A stretch of 64,000 nucleotides of DNA, taken from assembly GCF_000968135.1 (NCBI RefSeq), contig NZ_FO538765.1, positions 1,627,819-1,691,818 of the forward strand, read 5' to 3'. Under the pieces are notes generated by a model, which had not been told where the DNA came from, ran no database searches, and worked only from the letters and a program-made list of their open reading frames with translations. Below, in pieces: positions 17,968-26,616 of the stretch (the first letter of the stretch is position 1; the number at the start of each line of letters is the position of its first letter). Source of the stretch: Magnetospira sp. QH-2. GTDB taxonomy: Bacteria > Pseudomonadota > Alphaproteobacteria > Rhodospirillales > Magnetospiraceae. The position numbers were made by a program, and so were the translations under genes.

Positions 17968-18435
17968 ATGAAAAGCAACGAACTTCTTTGGCTCTTGGGA
18001 GCCGTCGTCTTTTGGGTTGCCGCTGGCGTGGCGCTATTGGCGCTGACCAGTTGCACGCCGCCGCCGCCCTATGTCTATAAAAAGGCGGAATTTGACCGGG
18101 ACAATCCAACCTTTAACAAGCCATTGGATGTGCGCGATGGGGTGGTCGTTTGCTACAACGAAGATTCCACGACGCCCGCCGAGATCCGGGGACTGGCTCA
18201 ACAAGCCTGTGCGACAGAGGGCGGCAAAGCGGTTTTCGTCACTCATGTGTATGACAAATGTCCGGCGATGCTGATCGCCGGGGCGCATTTTTCCTGCGGC
18301 CTCTCCGTGGAGCCCGAGCCGATCGTTCAATCTCCCGCCAGGCCACAAGGGACAAACCCGCGCATCGATGCCCAGGGTGCTCCCGCGACGCCGAGTGCCA
18401 TCTATGAGATGCACTACCAAGCCCCGGCGCGATGA
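17968..18435 (+). CDS. putative lipoprotein of unknown function
   Basis: 155 residues from ATG 17968 (AAGG upstream); the frame is open from 17902, overlapping ubiX. A membrane stretch (LLWLLGAVVFWVAAGVALLALTSC) ends in a lipobox-like LTSC. The mature part begins with a Pro-rich turn and contains four more Cys (VVCYNE, QACATE, DKCPAM, FSCGLS), which could form two disulfides in the periplasm. It overlaps the start of the hydrolase gene by the four bases ATGA, so the two are translationally coupled. Confidence 0.75.
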   Translation: MKSNELLWLLGAVVFWVAAGVALLALTSCTPPPPYVYKKAEFDRDNPTFNKPLDVRDGVVVCYNEDSTTPAEIRGLAQQACATEGGKAVFVTHVYDKCPAMLIAGAHFSCGLSVEPEPIVQSPARPQGTNPRIDAQGAPATPSAIYEMHYQAPAR

Positions 18436-19274
18436 GCACGGGGGGAGGCGCGGTCTCTTTTCTTGGACTGGCGGTCTCCGCCTATCTGGTGATGGTCGGT
18501 GCCCTGTACTTCGCCCAGCGCTCGCTGATGTATCACCCTGCTGCCCTGAGCGTGGCTCCGGTGGATCTCGGTCTGCCTCAATTTGGGCCTGAATCCTTCA
18601 CCACCGAAGATGGGCTCCGGCTTCTGTCGTGGTATGCCAAGGCGGAGGCGGGGAGACCGACCCTGGTTTACTTCCACGGCAATGCCGGCAGTATTGCCGG
18701 GCGGGCGGAAAAGGTGCGCCCCCTTTTGGATGCCGGATACGGTGTGTTGCTGGTGGGGTATCGGGGGTATGGCGGCAATCCCGGCGATCCCAGCGAGGCC
18801 GGGCTCTATGCCGATGGCCGCGCGGCGTTGACCTTCTTAAATCAACAAGGCGTATCCGACCTGGTGTTGTACGGGGAGTCCCTCGGGACCGGCGTGGCGA
18901 CAAAAATGGCGGTTGAGAAAGCTGAAGCAGGCCAACCCGTTGCCGCGGTGATCCTGGAAGCGCCCTATACGTCCATGGGGGATGCCGCCCAGGACCGCTA
19001 TTTCTACGTCCCGGCCAAGTGGCTTGTCCGGGATCGCTATGACAATTTGCAGCGGGTACCACGAATTGGCAGCCCTTTGCTCATTGTCCACGGGTCGCTT
19101 GATCGGACGGTGGGCGTGACGCACGGCCAGGCCGTTCACCAAGCCGCGCTACATCCGAAGACCTGGAAGGAATTTCCCGGCGCGGCCCACAATGATCTTT
19201 ATGATCATGGGGCGGCGGAAGTGGTATTGAGTTTCCTGGGTGATCTGAAACGGGGCGAAGGTCGAGGACAGTAG
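18432..19274 (+). CDS. membrane-anchored alpha/beta hydrolase
   Basis: 280 residues. An N-terminal signal anchor (FLGLAVSAYLVMVGALYFA) leads to an alpha/beta hydrolase domain of the ABHD13/ABHD17-like group. The oxyanion strand is VYFHGNAGSI and the nucleophile elbow GESLGTG (Ser near residue 150). The acid is in HGSLDRTV and the His in AAHNDLYDHG. Likely a lipid or thioester esterase facing the periplasm; the substrate is unknown. Coupled by ATGA overlap to the preceding lipoprotein. Confidence 0.88.
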   Translation: MSTGGGAVSFLGLAVSAYLVMVGALYFAQRSLMYHPAALSVAPVDLGLPQFGPESFTTEDGLRLLSWYAKAEAGRPTLVYFHGNAGSIAGRAEKVRPLLDAGYGVLLVGYRGYGGNPGDPSEAGLYADGRAALTFLNQQGVSDLVLYGESLGTGVATKMAVEKAEAGQPVAAVILEAPYTSMGDAAQDRYFYVPAKWLVRDRYDNLQRVPRIGSPLLIVHGSLDRTVGVTHGQAVHQAALHPKTWKEFPGAAHNDLYDHGAAEVVLSFLGDLKRGEGRGQ

Positions 19275-19426
19275 GTGCGATACAGCGCTACTAAGTGAGT
19301 CCACTTTCGATCAACAAAGTCTTTCGCGTTTAATATGACCCATTGTGACCGAATCATTTTGCCTTAGGGGCAGGAGTGGCGCGCAGAGCGTAGCGGGGCT
19401 ACGGGCAAGGGCCGCGACGCTCCCCT

Positions 19427-19468
19427 TAGCGCGTGTCGGGTCCAATCGGACCCGTTAGACACGCGCTA
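19427..19468. repeat. 42-bp hairpin, GGGTCC/GGACCC family, copy 2
   Basis: Arms TAGCGCGTGTC and GACACGCGCTA flank an inner GGGTCC-aat-CGGACCC stem. It has the same length and core as 2239-2280, while the outer arms have co-varied. Confidence 0.8.
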
Positions 19469-19482
19469 CCTTATTGGAATCG

Positions 19483-19528
19483 ATCACGTTTTTCATGTTT
19501 GATCGAATTCGATCAAACACGACGTGAT
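19483..19528. repeat. GATCACG-type stem-loop, best-preserved copy
   Basis: Nested palindrome: ATCACGT (19483-19489) pairs with ACGTGAT (19522-19528), and GTTTGATCG pairs with CGATCAAAC around AATT. Confidence 0.75.
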
Positions 19529-19809
19529 CTAGGCAAAAGGATCGGCCCGCAGGGTGGCCTCCGGTGGCCGCCCGCGGCGTCAAGCTCCCTCACCGATGCG
19601 CCGCATCGCTTTCGGGACCTATCCTGGCGGTTCGACTCACCGGAGACCATCACAATGGGTCATATTAAACGCGAAAGACTTTTAGTTGGAACGATCTTCC
19701 CAAAACCCATTGAATCAGGTATAATCATTCTGTGGAAGTCTATTCTCGCGCCGGAGTCCATGGCGGGCTTGTTTGGTGTGAGTGGAAATAATGTAGTAGG
19801 TTCAACACG

Positions 19810-20238
19810 ATGGCCCATGTGCCGCGACTTCAGAGCATGCAGCCGAACGCCGTGAACGGCGGGCGACCTGGTGCGAGTCCGGCTCATATCAGCAGCTCGC
19901 CGCAAGGGGCCGTTGAACGGATCAGTGGCCGTCCCGCCGTCGGATCGGGCACGGAGAATCTGCAATTCCAGGAATACACCAAGCAGGAACAGGCCCAACA
20001 GCGCCGCAAGCGCCTGCCGGAGCCGCAGGGGGCTTTCGTCTCCCGCACGCCGGAGACCTTCTCGGCCCTGATTGATGCGCAAGAAGACCATTCCACTGGC
20101 CAACATAGTGCCCAACGCACCGAGACCGCGCCATTCGGTTCCTACCTGCGTCGCGGTGTTGGCAGCTATGACACCACCCAGCAGGTGGTGACCGGTACGT
20201 TGACCGATCGGGGCAATACCCTCAGCCTGGTCTACTGA
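19810..20238 (+). CDS. small protein of unknown function
   Basis: 142 residues, ATG at 19810 with only a weak ribosome-binding site. The protein is polar, Gln/Arg/Ser-rich and probably mostly disordered, with no signal peptide. A structured-looking end reads RTETAPFGSYLRRGVGSYDTTQQ and GNTLSLVY. A 151-codon minus-strand frame overlaps it; this strand is preferred because the frame fits neatly between the MITE-like element and the next plus-strand gene. Family not recognised. Confidence 0.5.
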   Translation: MAHVPRLQSMQPNAVNGGRPGASPAHISSSPQGAVERISGRPAVGSGTENLQFQEYTKQEQAQQRRKRLPEPQGAFVSRTPETFSALIDAQEDHSTGQHSAQRTETAPFGSYLRRGVGSYDTTQQVVTGTLTDRGNTLSLVY

Positions 20239-20298
20239 CCCTTATTCTTCACTCTCCATGCTCTTCCAATTTGGCCACCTGCTCGTCTATAACGGGGC

Positions 20299-21195
20299 AT
20301 GATCGCCATTGAATTTCCCACCGCCTGGCAAACCTATCTGGCTGCCCGCGCTTGGTATCCTGATTTCCCCGACCCCGTGACTCCCGAGCCCGTCTCCGGG
20401 GTGTTGGAGGCGGTGGAGCGGAGCAGCGCCCAGGTGGTATTGCTGGATGCCTATGGGGTGCTGCATCAAGGCGGCCCCGGTTTTCCTTGGGCCCGCGCGG
20501 CGTTTCACCAGTTGAGATGCCGGAATCTGGAACTCTTGTTGCTGACCAATGATGCCTCGGGGGACAAGCAGGCCATCGCCGAACGCAACGGATCGCGGGG
20601 CTTTCTTGTGTCTCCCTCGGAGATTGTTGCCGGGGTGGACCTATTGCCGGACCTGTTGAAGGAACGTCCCCTTCATTGGGGTGTGGCGGGAAGTTGGGGA
20701 AATCCCTTCGCGCATCTGATGACTCAGCCGACCCAATTGGGAGAATCGCCAAACCTCTGGGATAGGGTCGAAGGCATTTTGCTGCTTGATACGGATACTT
20801 GGACCGCCGGGTTGCAGCGCAATCTGGCGCAAACCATGCGGGTCAATCCACGCCCCCTGGTCGTTTGCAATCCCGATGTGGCTTGCCCCTATGAAGGAGG
20901 GGCCGTCTCCGGTGAACCGGGCTATTTCCTGTACCAGGCCTGTCCGGACGCGGACATCACCTTTCTTGGCAAACCCTTTCCCGGGGTATACGACCGGGCG
21001 GCGGCGCTGTTTCCACATATCCCCAGAAGCAGATTTCTGGCCGTCGGTGACAGCCCCCATACGGATGTGCTGGGAGCCCGGGCGGCGGGGATGAAGGCTT
21101 TGATGGTGCAAACCGGTTTCACCGCCGGGCAGGATCCCGTGGCCCTATTCGAGCAAAGCGGCATCTGGCCGGACTACATCGCCCCGCGTCTTTGA
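20299..21195 (+). CDS. HAD-superfamily class IIA phosphatase (NagD/PGP-like)
   Basis: 298 residues. The four HAD motifs are LLDAYGVLHQG (nucleophile Asp near residue 49), LLLTNDAS, FLGKPFPGVYD with the catalytic Lys, and AVGDSPHTDVLGARAAG. The cap sits between motifs II and III, as in class IIA enzymes such as NagD and phosphoglycolate or pyridoxal-phosphate phosphatases. The first motif has DAYG where DxDG is usual: the second Asp, the general acid/base in phosphatases, is replaced by Tyr, so the activity may be altered. It stands alone. Confidence 0.85.
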   Translation: MIAIEFPTAWQTYLAARAWYPDFPDPVTPEPVSGVLEAVERSSAQVVLLDAYGVLHQGGPGFPWARAAFHQLRCRNLELLLLTNDASGDKQAIAERNGSRGFLVSPSEIVAGVDLLPDLLKERPLHWGVAGSWGNPFAHLMTQPTQLGESPNLWDRVEGILLLDTDTWTAGLQRNLAQTMRVNPRPLVVCNPDVACPYEGGAVSGEPGYFLYQACPDADITFLGKPFPGVYDRAAALFPHIPRSRFLAVGDSPHTDVLGARAAGMKALMVQTGFTAGQDPVALFEQSGIWPDYIAPRL

Positions 21196-21250
21196 ACGGG
21201 GCAGGGGATAAAAGATGGACTGCTATCGTAATTGAGGGCGTGGGAGACGA

Positions 21251-21304
21251 CCTTAATTAGTGGAGTGTCACCGTAACCCTTAATTAGTGGAGTGTCACCG
21301 TAAC
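21251..21304. repeat. 27-bp tandem direct repeat, two units
   Basis: Two identical head-to-tail units (21251-21277 and 21278-21304) contain CTTAATTAGTGGAGTGTCAC. They sit 70 bases left of the IS30 element and mark the edge of the accessory patch. Confidence 0.9.
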
Positions 21305-21414
21305 CCACTCGCAGTGATCGTGGAATTGCCAATTTTAGAGTAATTTAGGGATATTCCGCCACTCCCCCCTAGATTCAGACCCCAAGTGCACCACCCAGGT
21401 ATGCTGGGAACGCT

Positions 21415-22383
21415 ATGGGACAGAAATATGCACACGTCAGCTTGGACGAACGATGCGAGATTTACCGTCTGCATGCAGACGGTAAATCTCAACGGGCCAT
21501 TGGGCGGCTGATGGGCCGCTCGGCCTCGACCATTGGCCGGGAATTGAAGCGCAACGCGCTGCCCCGGGCCGGATACAAGCCGGCCATGGCCGAGCGCATG
21601 GCCTGGGCGCGCAAACGCCGCCTGCCGAAAATCGAGCGCTTGAGCCCTCTGAAAACCCACATCCTGGATGCACTTGCTATGGAACAGAGCCCGGAGCAGA
21701 TCGCCGGAAGGCTCAAGCTCGAAGGATCAGAGCATACCATCAGCGCCGAGACAATCTATGCCTGGATCTACGGGCCCCACGGGCGGCGGCGGAAGCTCCA
21801 CCGCCTGTTGCCGCAGGCCAAATCCCGTCGCGGACGACGGGCCCGAAAAGGGCGGCGCGATCCGCCGATCCCCGACCGGATGCCGATCCATATGCGTCCG
21901 ACCAAGGCCCATCTGCGCGCCGAGCCGGGCCATTGGGAGGCCGACTTGGTGCACTTCCGCAAGCAACGGGCCTGTTTGCTCACCTGTATCGAGCGGCGGT
22001 CTCGGCTGCTGCTCACCGCGACCCTTCCAGACAAAACCGCCCGCACCACCGCCGAGGCGCTGGCCAGGCTGCTCAACCGTGCGCCCAAACGGGCCCGGAA
22101 AACCGTCACCCTGGACAACGGCGGCGAGTTCTACGACCACAAGAGCCTGCCTGTGCGCGCCTTCTTTTGCGATCCCCATTCCCCCTGGCAGCGCGGCTCC
22201 ATCGAGAACGCCAACGGCGTCCTGCGCCGCAGCCTGCCCAGGCACATTCGCCTCAATAAATTCTCCGATCAAGACATCGAGGACATCACATGGACCTACA
22301 ACACAACGCCCCGAAAATGCCTCGGTTTCCTCACGCCAATCGAGGCATTCGCCAAATCAATCGGTGTTGCACTTGAAATTTGA
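21415..22383 (+). CDS. IS30-family transposase
   Basis: 322 residues. An N-terminal helix-turn-helix (LDERCEIYRLHADGKSQRAIGRLMGRSASTIGREL is the region at residues 9-43) binds the ends. The DDE catalytic core has EADLV (Asp near 178), LDNGGEF (Asp near 226) and SIENANGVLRR (Glu near 263). The typical IS30 ending NTTPRKCLGFLTPIEAF is present. The frame is intact, so the element may be active. A 34-bp perfect palindrome lies inside the helix-turn-helix codons (21457-21490). Confidence 0.95.
   Translation: MGQKYAHVSLDERCEIYRLHADGKSQRAIGRLMGRSASTIGRELKRNALPRAGYKPAMAERMAWARKRRLPKIERLSPLKTHILDALAMEQSPEQIAGRLKLEGSEHTISAETIYAWIYGPHGRRRKLHRLLPQAKSRRGRRARKGRRDPPIPDRMPIHMRPTKAHLRAEPGHWEADLVHFRKQRACLLTCIERRSRLLLTATLPDKTARTTAEALARLLNRAPKRARKTVTLDNGGEFYDHKSLPVRAFFCDPHSPWQRGSIENANGVLRRSLPRHIRLNKFSDQDIEDITWTYNTTPRKCLGFLTPIEAFAKSIGVALEI
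21457..21490. repeat. 34-bp perfect palindrome in the transposase gene
   Basis: GAGATTTACCGTCTGCA is followed directly by its exact reverse complement. In mRNA it would form a loop-poor 15-bp or longer hairpin 40 bases after the start codon. Confidence 0.9.
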
Positions 22384-22451
22384 ATCCAGCCCCCCCCCCA
22401 CCGCCAAGAACAATACCTTCCTTATCATGCGTTCCCATGCCTCACTCCCAG

Positions 22452-23108
22452 TCATTTCCTGATATCAAGAATGTCACTAACAAACATATATCCGGCATTA
22501 CTATTAATATATTCGTCATATTTCTTGCGATCCATGGAGAATAAAAAACCCATATTTGACACAAACATCGTTAACAATATGACATAAATAAAATTAACGA
22601 ACATGGTTTCATTAATATATATAATAGTAATTACTCCCTTTGGCTCTGCAATAACATCAAAAATAAATTTCATAACATTTGAATAATGTATATATGATAT
22701 AACAATTAAGATAATAAACAGAGTACGTGACGATTTTATCACCATTTCCTTCATATCTAAAATATCAAAAACCTCCTCTTTTAAAACTCTATTACCATCA
22801 AATATGAATCTACACACAGAGATCTTTAAATAAATATTAACATAATAATTACAAATTCTTTCTTTATGTAAAAAATACAATAAACTTAATAAAACCAAAA
22901 TAGTTATATTTGATAATATAATAAACACCAACACTGAATTATGATCTATAAATACATCACGTAAAATTGGAAACAACCTTATTGTAGGCGATTCAATAGA
23001 AAATGCTGTCAAATACACAATGTAAGTTCCCATCACATGAAGAAACAAATATAATAGAATAATAGTAGTTATTACTATAGTATAATTTGTCCATTTACCT
23101 TTGTTCAT
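22452..23108 (-). CDS. AT-rich integral membrane protein of unknown function
   Basis: 218 residues from ATG 23108, behind GAGGT; an open frame extends to 23219 without a better start. Four or five membrane helices are visible (TIVITTIILLYLFLHVMG, VLVFIILSNITILVLLSLL, TLFIILIVISYIHYS, FVNFIYVILLTMFVSNMGFLF). Base composition and codon use differ sharply from every neighbour: A/T-ending codons, Ile/Asn/Lys-rich. That points to recent transfer from an AT-rich genome. It lies directly beside IS30. No family was recognised. Confidence 0.75.
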   Translation of the reverse strand: MNKGKWTNYTIVITTIILLYLFLHVMGTYIVYLTAFSIESPTIRLFPILRDVFIDHNSVLVFIILSNITILVLLSLLYFLHKERICNYYVNIYLKISVCRFIFDGNRVLKEEVFDILDMKEMVIKSSRTLFIILIVISYIHYSNVMKFIFDVIAEPKGVITIIYINETMFVNFIYVILLTMFVSNMGFLFSMDRKKYDEYINSNAGYMFVSDILDIRK

Positions 23109-23659
23109 TGCGACCTCACTTACATTTCCACCCAACGCTTGACAGCGACAGCCCCACACCCTGAATATGATCTTACTTAATCGTGTGTTTTGACAAGAAA
23201 AAAATCTCATAAGTATCATTCATCGCACTATCAAGGTACTAGCATGATTGCTGTTATCACTATAGTTCTCGCGGAGGGGCTTTTAACCTAATCTTCATGC
23301 GACTTTAGAGGTGATATATGAGTAATTCTCACCCCTTTAGCGATGGGAAGGCGGTGGTTCCTCATTGGACGCTCCCGCTATTGGATAGTTTCGACAACCT
23401 CCAGTATGGCTCATCACGAAGCCGATAGGGGGCGCCCATGCCATTACCGTAATCGCACCGTAATCCGTCACCGCAATCCGAAATGATGGAAATATGGGAT
23501 GAGGTGAAAGAAATTTACAATGAAGAAACTCTCAAACTGATTATGGCATCAACTGGTTTTGGTGAACTGCTCGGATCAAAGGGGTCAGAGTAAAACGATC
23601 TAGGCATTTGCCGCCTCCGATTACGCTGACAGTGCATTTTTTAGATTCGTCAGCCCACT
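23109..23659. other. accessory-patch remainder with relic small ORFs
   Basis: Two short frames stand out: 23318-23428 (36 codons, MSNSHPFSDGKAVVPHWT, with AGAGGTGATAT before the ATG) and 23483-23593 (36 codons, MMEIWDEVKEIYNEE). Both look like fragments of larger genes. ACCGTAATC-like words recur between them (23440-23480). GGGGTCAGAGTAAAA near 23581 resembles sequence often found at mobile-element ends. I see no intact gene. Confidence 0.5.
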
Positions 23660-24220
23660 TCACCCCGGATCCAGCACGGCGATATAGGGCAGTTCCCGAT
23701 ATCGTTCCGCGTGATCGGCGCCATAGCCGACGATGAACTTGTCTGGAATCTCGAAGCCGACGAAATCCCCCGAGATTTCCACGACCCGGCGCTCCGGCTT
23801 GTCCAGCAAGACACAGCTAAAGACAGTCTTGGCCCCGGCCTCGGTGGCCAGATGATCGACGGCGAAGGTCAGTGAGCGTCCCGAGTCGAGGATTTCGTCG
23901 ATGACCAGCACGGTCTTGCCCTGCATCTTTTCGATCAGGGGGCAACGCAACGTAACGCATTTGCCGCTCTCTGTGCCGGTGCCGTAGCTGCCAATGCTGA
24001 GGAAGTCCATGCGCACGCTCAGGCCCTGGGTGTGCAGGGCGCGCACCAGATCGGCGGCAAAAACAAACGCGCCCTTCATCAATACCACCGCCAGCACGTC
24101 TTCGTCCTTGGGCCAACGGTCGGCGATCTCGCCAGCCATTTCGTCAATGCGGCGGGCAATCTCCCCGGCGCCGATGAGAATCTCCATATCATCCATGAAA
24201 AGGAGGGTCGGACTTCCCAC
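23660..24220 (-). CDS. hpt: hypoxanthine phosphoribosyltransferase
   Basis: 186 residues from GTG 24220, or 178 from ATG 24196; neither has a strong ribosome-binding site. The enzyme makes IMP or GMP from hypoxanthine or guanine plus PRPP. Motifs are LKGAF-like [25 protein letters not shown] (flexible loop), the PRPP loop [14 protein letters not shown] and [10 protein letters not shown], with [23 protein letters not shown] at the C-terminus. All catalytic residues are present. It is divergent from ilvD. Confidence 0.95.
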   Translation of the reverse strand: MGSPTLLFMDDMEILIGAGEIARRIDEMAGEIADRWPKDEDVLAVVLMKGAFVFAADLVRALHTQGLSVRMDFLSIGSYGTGTESGKCVTLRCPLIEKMQGKTVLVIDEILDSGRSLTFAVDHLATEAGAKTVFSCVLLDKPERRVVEISGDFVGFEIPDKFIVGYGADHAERYRELPYIAVLDPG

Positions 24221-24295
24221 CTCTTAGGTCAAGGCTTTCCCTGTCGCCTTTGGGTCGTTACAACAGGGACACGCATTTCAGACGAGGATTGGACC

Positions 24296-26131
24296 ATGCC
24301 CGACTATCGCTCCCGTACCTCCACCCATGGCCGCAACATGGCCGGTGCCCGCTCCTTGTGGCGCGCCACCGGCATGCAGGACGACGACTTCGGCAAGCCG
24401 ATCATCGCCGTGGCCAATTCTTTCACCCAGTTCGTGCCCGGGCATGTGCACCTGAAGGACCTGGGGCAGTTGGTGGCCAGGGAAATCGAACAGGCGGGCG
24501 GCGTGGCCAAGGAGTTCAATACCATCGCCGTGGATGACGGCATCGCCATGGGCCATGGCGGCATGCTCTATTCCCTGCCCAGCCGCGAGCTGATCGCCGA
24601 CGCGGTGGAATATATGGTCAATGCCCATTGCGCCGATGCCCTGGTCTGCATCTCCAACTGCGACAAGATCACCCCGGGCATGCTGATGGCCGCCATGCGG
24701 CTCAACATTCCGACCATCTTCGTGTCCGGCGGGCCCATGGAGGCGGGCAAATACGTGGCCGAGGACGGCACGGAACAGGCGGTGGACCTGATCGACGCCA
24801 TGATGCATGCGGTGAAGCCCGACACCACCGACGAAGAGGCCGAGGGCTACGAGCGTTCCGCCTGTCCCACCTGCGGCTCCTGTTCCGGCATGTTTACCGC
24901 CAATTCCATGAACTGCCTGGCCGAGGCCATCGGTCTGGCGCTGCCCGGCAACGGCTCCATGTTGGCCACCCATGCTTATCGTGAAAATCTGTTCAAGGAG
25001 GCCGGAGAGCGAATCGTCGGCCTGGCCAAACGCTATTACGAGCAAAATGACGAGAGTGTCCTGCCGCGCAACGTGGCCGGGTTCGATTCCTTCGAAAATG
25101 CCATGTGCGTGGACATCGCCATGGGCGGCTCGACGAATACGGTGCTGCATCTGCTGGCCGTCGCCCAGGAAGGCGAGATCGACTTCACCATGAAGGACAT
25201 GGACCGGCTGTCCCGCAAGGTCCCGCATCTGTGCAAGGTCTCGCCCTCGACTCCGGACTTCCATATGGAGGATGTGCATCGAGCCGGCGGCATCATCGGT
25301 ATCATGGGCGAATTGGATCGCGGTGGCCTGATCCATCGCGACGTACCCACGGTCCATGCCCCGACCATCGGCGAGGCTATTGATGCCTGGGACGTGGTCC
25401 GCAGTCCCAGCAACTCGGTCAAGACTTTCTATTGCGCCGCGCCGGGGGGCGTGCCGAGCCAGACCGCCTTCAGCCAGGACCGTCATTTCGATGACCTGGA
25501 TCTGGACCGGTCGGCAGGCTGTATCCGCGACATGGACAATGCCTACACCAAGGAAGGCGGGTTGGCGGTACTCTACGGCAATCTGGCCGAGGACGGTTGT
25601 GTGGTGAAAACGGCGGGCGTCGATGAAAGCATCTTCAAGTTTTCCGGCCCGGCGGTGATCTGCGAGAGCCAGGAAGAGGCTGTCTCCAAAATTCTCGGTG
25701 GCGACGTGAACGCCGGGGACGTGGTCATCGTCCGCTACGAAGGACCCAAGGGCGGCCCGGGCATGCAGGAAATGCTCTATCCGACCACCTATATCAAGTC
25801 CATGGGACTGGGCAAGGACTGCGCCCTGATCACCGACGGCCGCTTTTCCGGCGGCACCGCCGGTCTGTCAATCGGCCATGTGTCACCGGAAGCGGCGGAA
25901 GGCGGCACCATCGGTCTGGTGGAGGCCGGTGATATCATCGAGATCGATATTCCGGCCCGCTCGATTACCCTTGCGGTGGACGAGCAGACCCTCGCTGCGC
26001 GCCGCGCTGCCTTGGGCAAGTTCCGACCGAAAAACCGTGACCGGCAGGTCTCGCCAGCCCTGCGCGCTTATGCCGCCCTGACCACTTCGGCGGCCAGGGG
26101 AGCGGTGCGCGACGTGAGTCAGGTGGAGTAG
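24296..26131 (+). CDS. ilvD: dihydroxy-acid dehydratase
   Basis: 611 residues from ATG 24296, the usual length; the frame is open further upstream over hpt. The enzyme dehydrates 2,3-dihydroxy acids in isoleucine and valine synthesis and carries an Fe-S cluster. [16 protein letters not shown] and [17 protein letters not shown] hold the cluster Cys, GLALPGNGS and [11 protein letters not shown] are signature segments, and [22 protein letters not shown] is the C-terminal signature. It stands alone, away from other ilv genes. Confidence 0.98.
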   Translation: MPDYRSRTSTHGRNMAGARSLWRATGMQDDDFGKPIIAVANSFTQFVPGHVHLKDLGQLVAREIEQAGGVAKEFNTIAVDDGIAMGHGGMLYSLPSRELIADAVEYMVNAHCADALVCISNCDKITPGMLMAAMRLNIPTIFVSGGPMEAGKYVAEDGTEQAVDLIDAMMHAVKPDTTDEEAEGYERSACPTCGSCSGMFTANSMNCLAEAIGLALPGNGSMLATHAYRENLFKEAGERIVGLAKRYYEQNDESVLPRNVAGFDSFENAMCVDIAMGGSTNTVLHLLAVAQEGEIDFTMKDMDRLSRKVPHLCKVSPSTPDFHMEDVHRAGGIIGIMGELDRGGLIHRDVPTVHAPTIGEAIDAWDVVRSPSNSVKTFYCAAPGGVPSQTAFSQDRHFDDLDLDRSAGCIRDMDNAYTKEGGLAVLYGNLAEDGCVVKTAGVDESIFKFSGPAVICESQEEAVSKILGGDVNAGDVVIVRYEGPKGGPGMQEMLYPTTYIKSMGLGKDCALITDGRFSGGTAGLSIGHVSPEAAEGGTIGLVEAGDIIEIDIPARSITLAVDEQTLAARRAALGKFRPKNRDRQVSPALRAYAALTTSAARGAVRDVSQVE

Positions 26132-26169
26132 GGGCTGAAATCGACGCTGAAATGCGGTAGAATGATTCC

Positions 26170-26562
26170 ATGACCATGTGGATCGAGAACACCTTTATCG
26201 CTTCAATGAACGGAATCGCCGCCGCTTCCAAAGGCGTGGAGGAGGTGGCTCATTCCATTGCCAACGCGACCACGTCGGGGTTCCGTCGCCCGCAGGAATT
26301 CGAAACACAGAAGGACCAGCAGCAGCCGGACCGACGCCCGACCGGGACCAGTTCCGGCGGTATCGTCGGCGTCTTCGCCGCCGAATTGCCGATCCAGGCC
26401 GTGGTGGATGCCGGGGAAGATTTCACCCAACAGTCCGAGGGCGTGGACCTGGGCCAGCAATTCAGCCGACTCATTCAGGCCCGCACGGCCTATAGCGCCA
26501 GTGTCGATGTGCTGCAAACCAGCGATGAAATGAGTCGCCAGCTTCTTTCCCTGAGTGCCTGA
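26170..26562 (+). CDS. orphan flagellar rod-like protein
   Basis: 130 residues. The N-terminus (ASMNGIAAASKGVEEVAHSIANATTSGFRR) matches the rod-protein motif of FlgB/C/F/G, and the C-terminus (VDLGQQFSRLIQARTAYSASVDVLQTSDEMSRQLLSL) matches the FlgG/FlgE C-terminal helix. These two coiled-coil ends are what pack the flagellar rod and hook. The central domain is reduced to about 45 polar residues. No flagellar genes surround it. The short length makes it FlgC-like, but a typical FlgC has its own central sequence. It may be a minor rod or export-linked component. Confidence 0.75.
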   Translation: MTMWIENTFIASMNGIAAASKGVEEVAHSIANATTSGFRRPQEFETQKDQQQPDRRPTGTSSGGIVGVFAAELPIQAVVDAGEDFTQQSEGVDLGQQFSRLIQARTAYSASVDVLQTSDEMSRQLLSLSA

Positions 26563-26616
26563 TCCGCGCTTCCGGTCACCCGGAGCGATTTGAAGGCTGA
26601 GTGACGGTAGGTTGCC

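Larger units (their letters stand above)
19316..19683. mobile_element. MITE-like composite element with perfect 33-bp terminal repeats
   Basis: Bases 19316-19348 are the exact reverse complement of 19651-19683. The 302 bases between carry no supported frame but do carry two further hairpins: the 42-bp GGGTCC/GGACCC type (19427-19468) and the GATCACG type (19483-19528). This looks like a non-autonomous element into which smaller repeats have been inserted. No clear target duplication was seen. Confidence 0.8.
21372..22386 (+). mobile_element. IS30-family insertion sequence, complete
   Basis: The left terminal repeat (21372-21395) starts GATTCAGACCCCAAGTGCAC and the right (22363-22386), read inward, starts GATTCAAATTTCAAGTGCAA: 19 of 24 positions match. 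The right repeat contains the transposase stop codon. A run of ten or more C follows directly on the right and a shorter C run lies on the left, which suggests insertion into a C-rich target. No longer target duplication is clear. Confidence 0.85.

Noticed and set aside
24278-25486. 402-codon minus-strand frame opposite ilvD
   Set aside because: His/Gly/Ala-rich shadow translation without any motif; ilvD is unambiguous.
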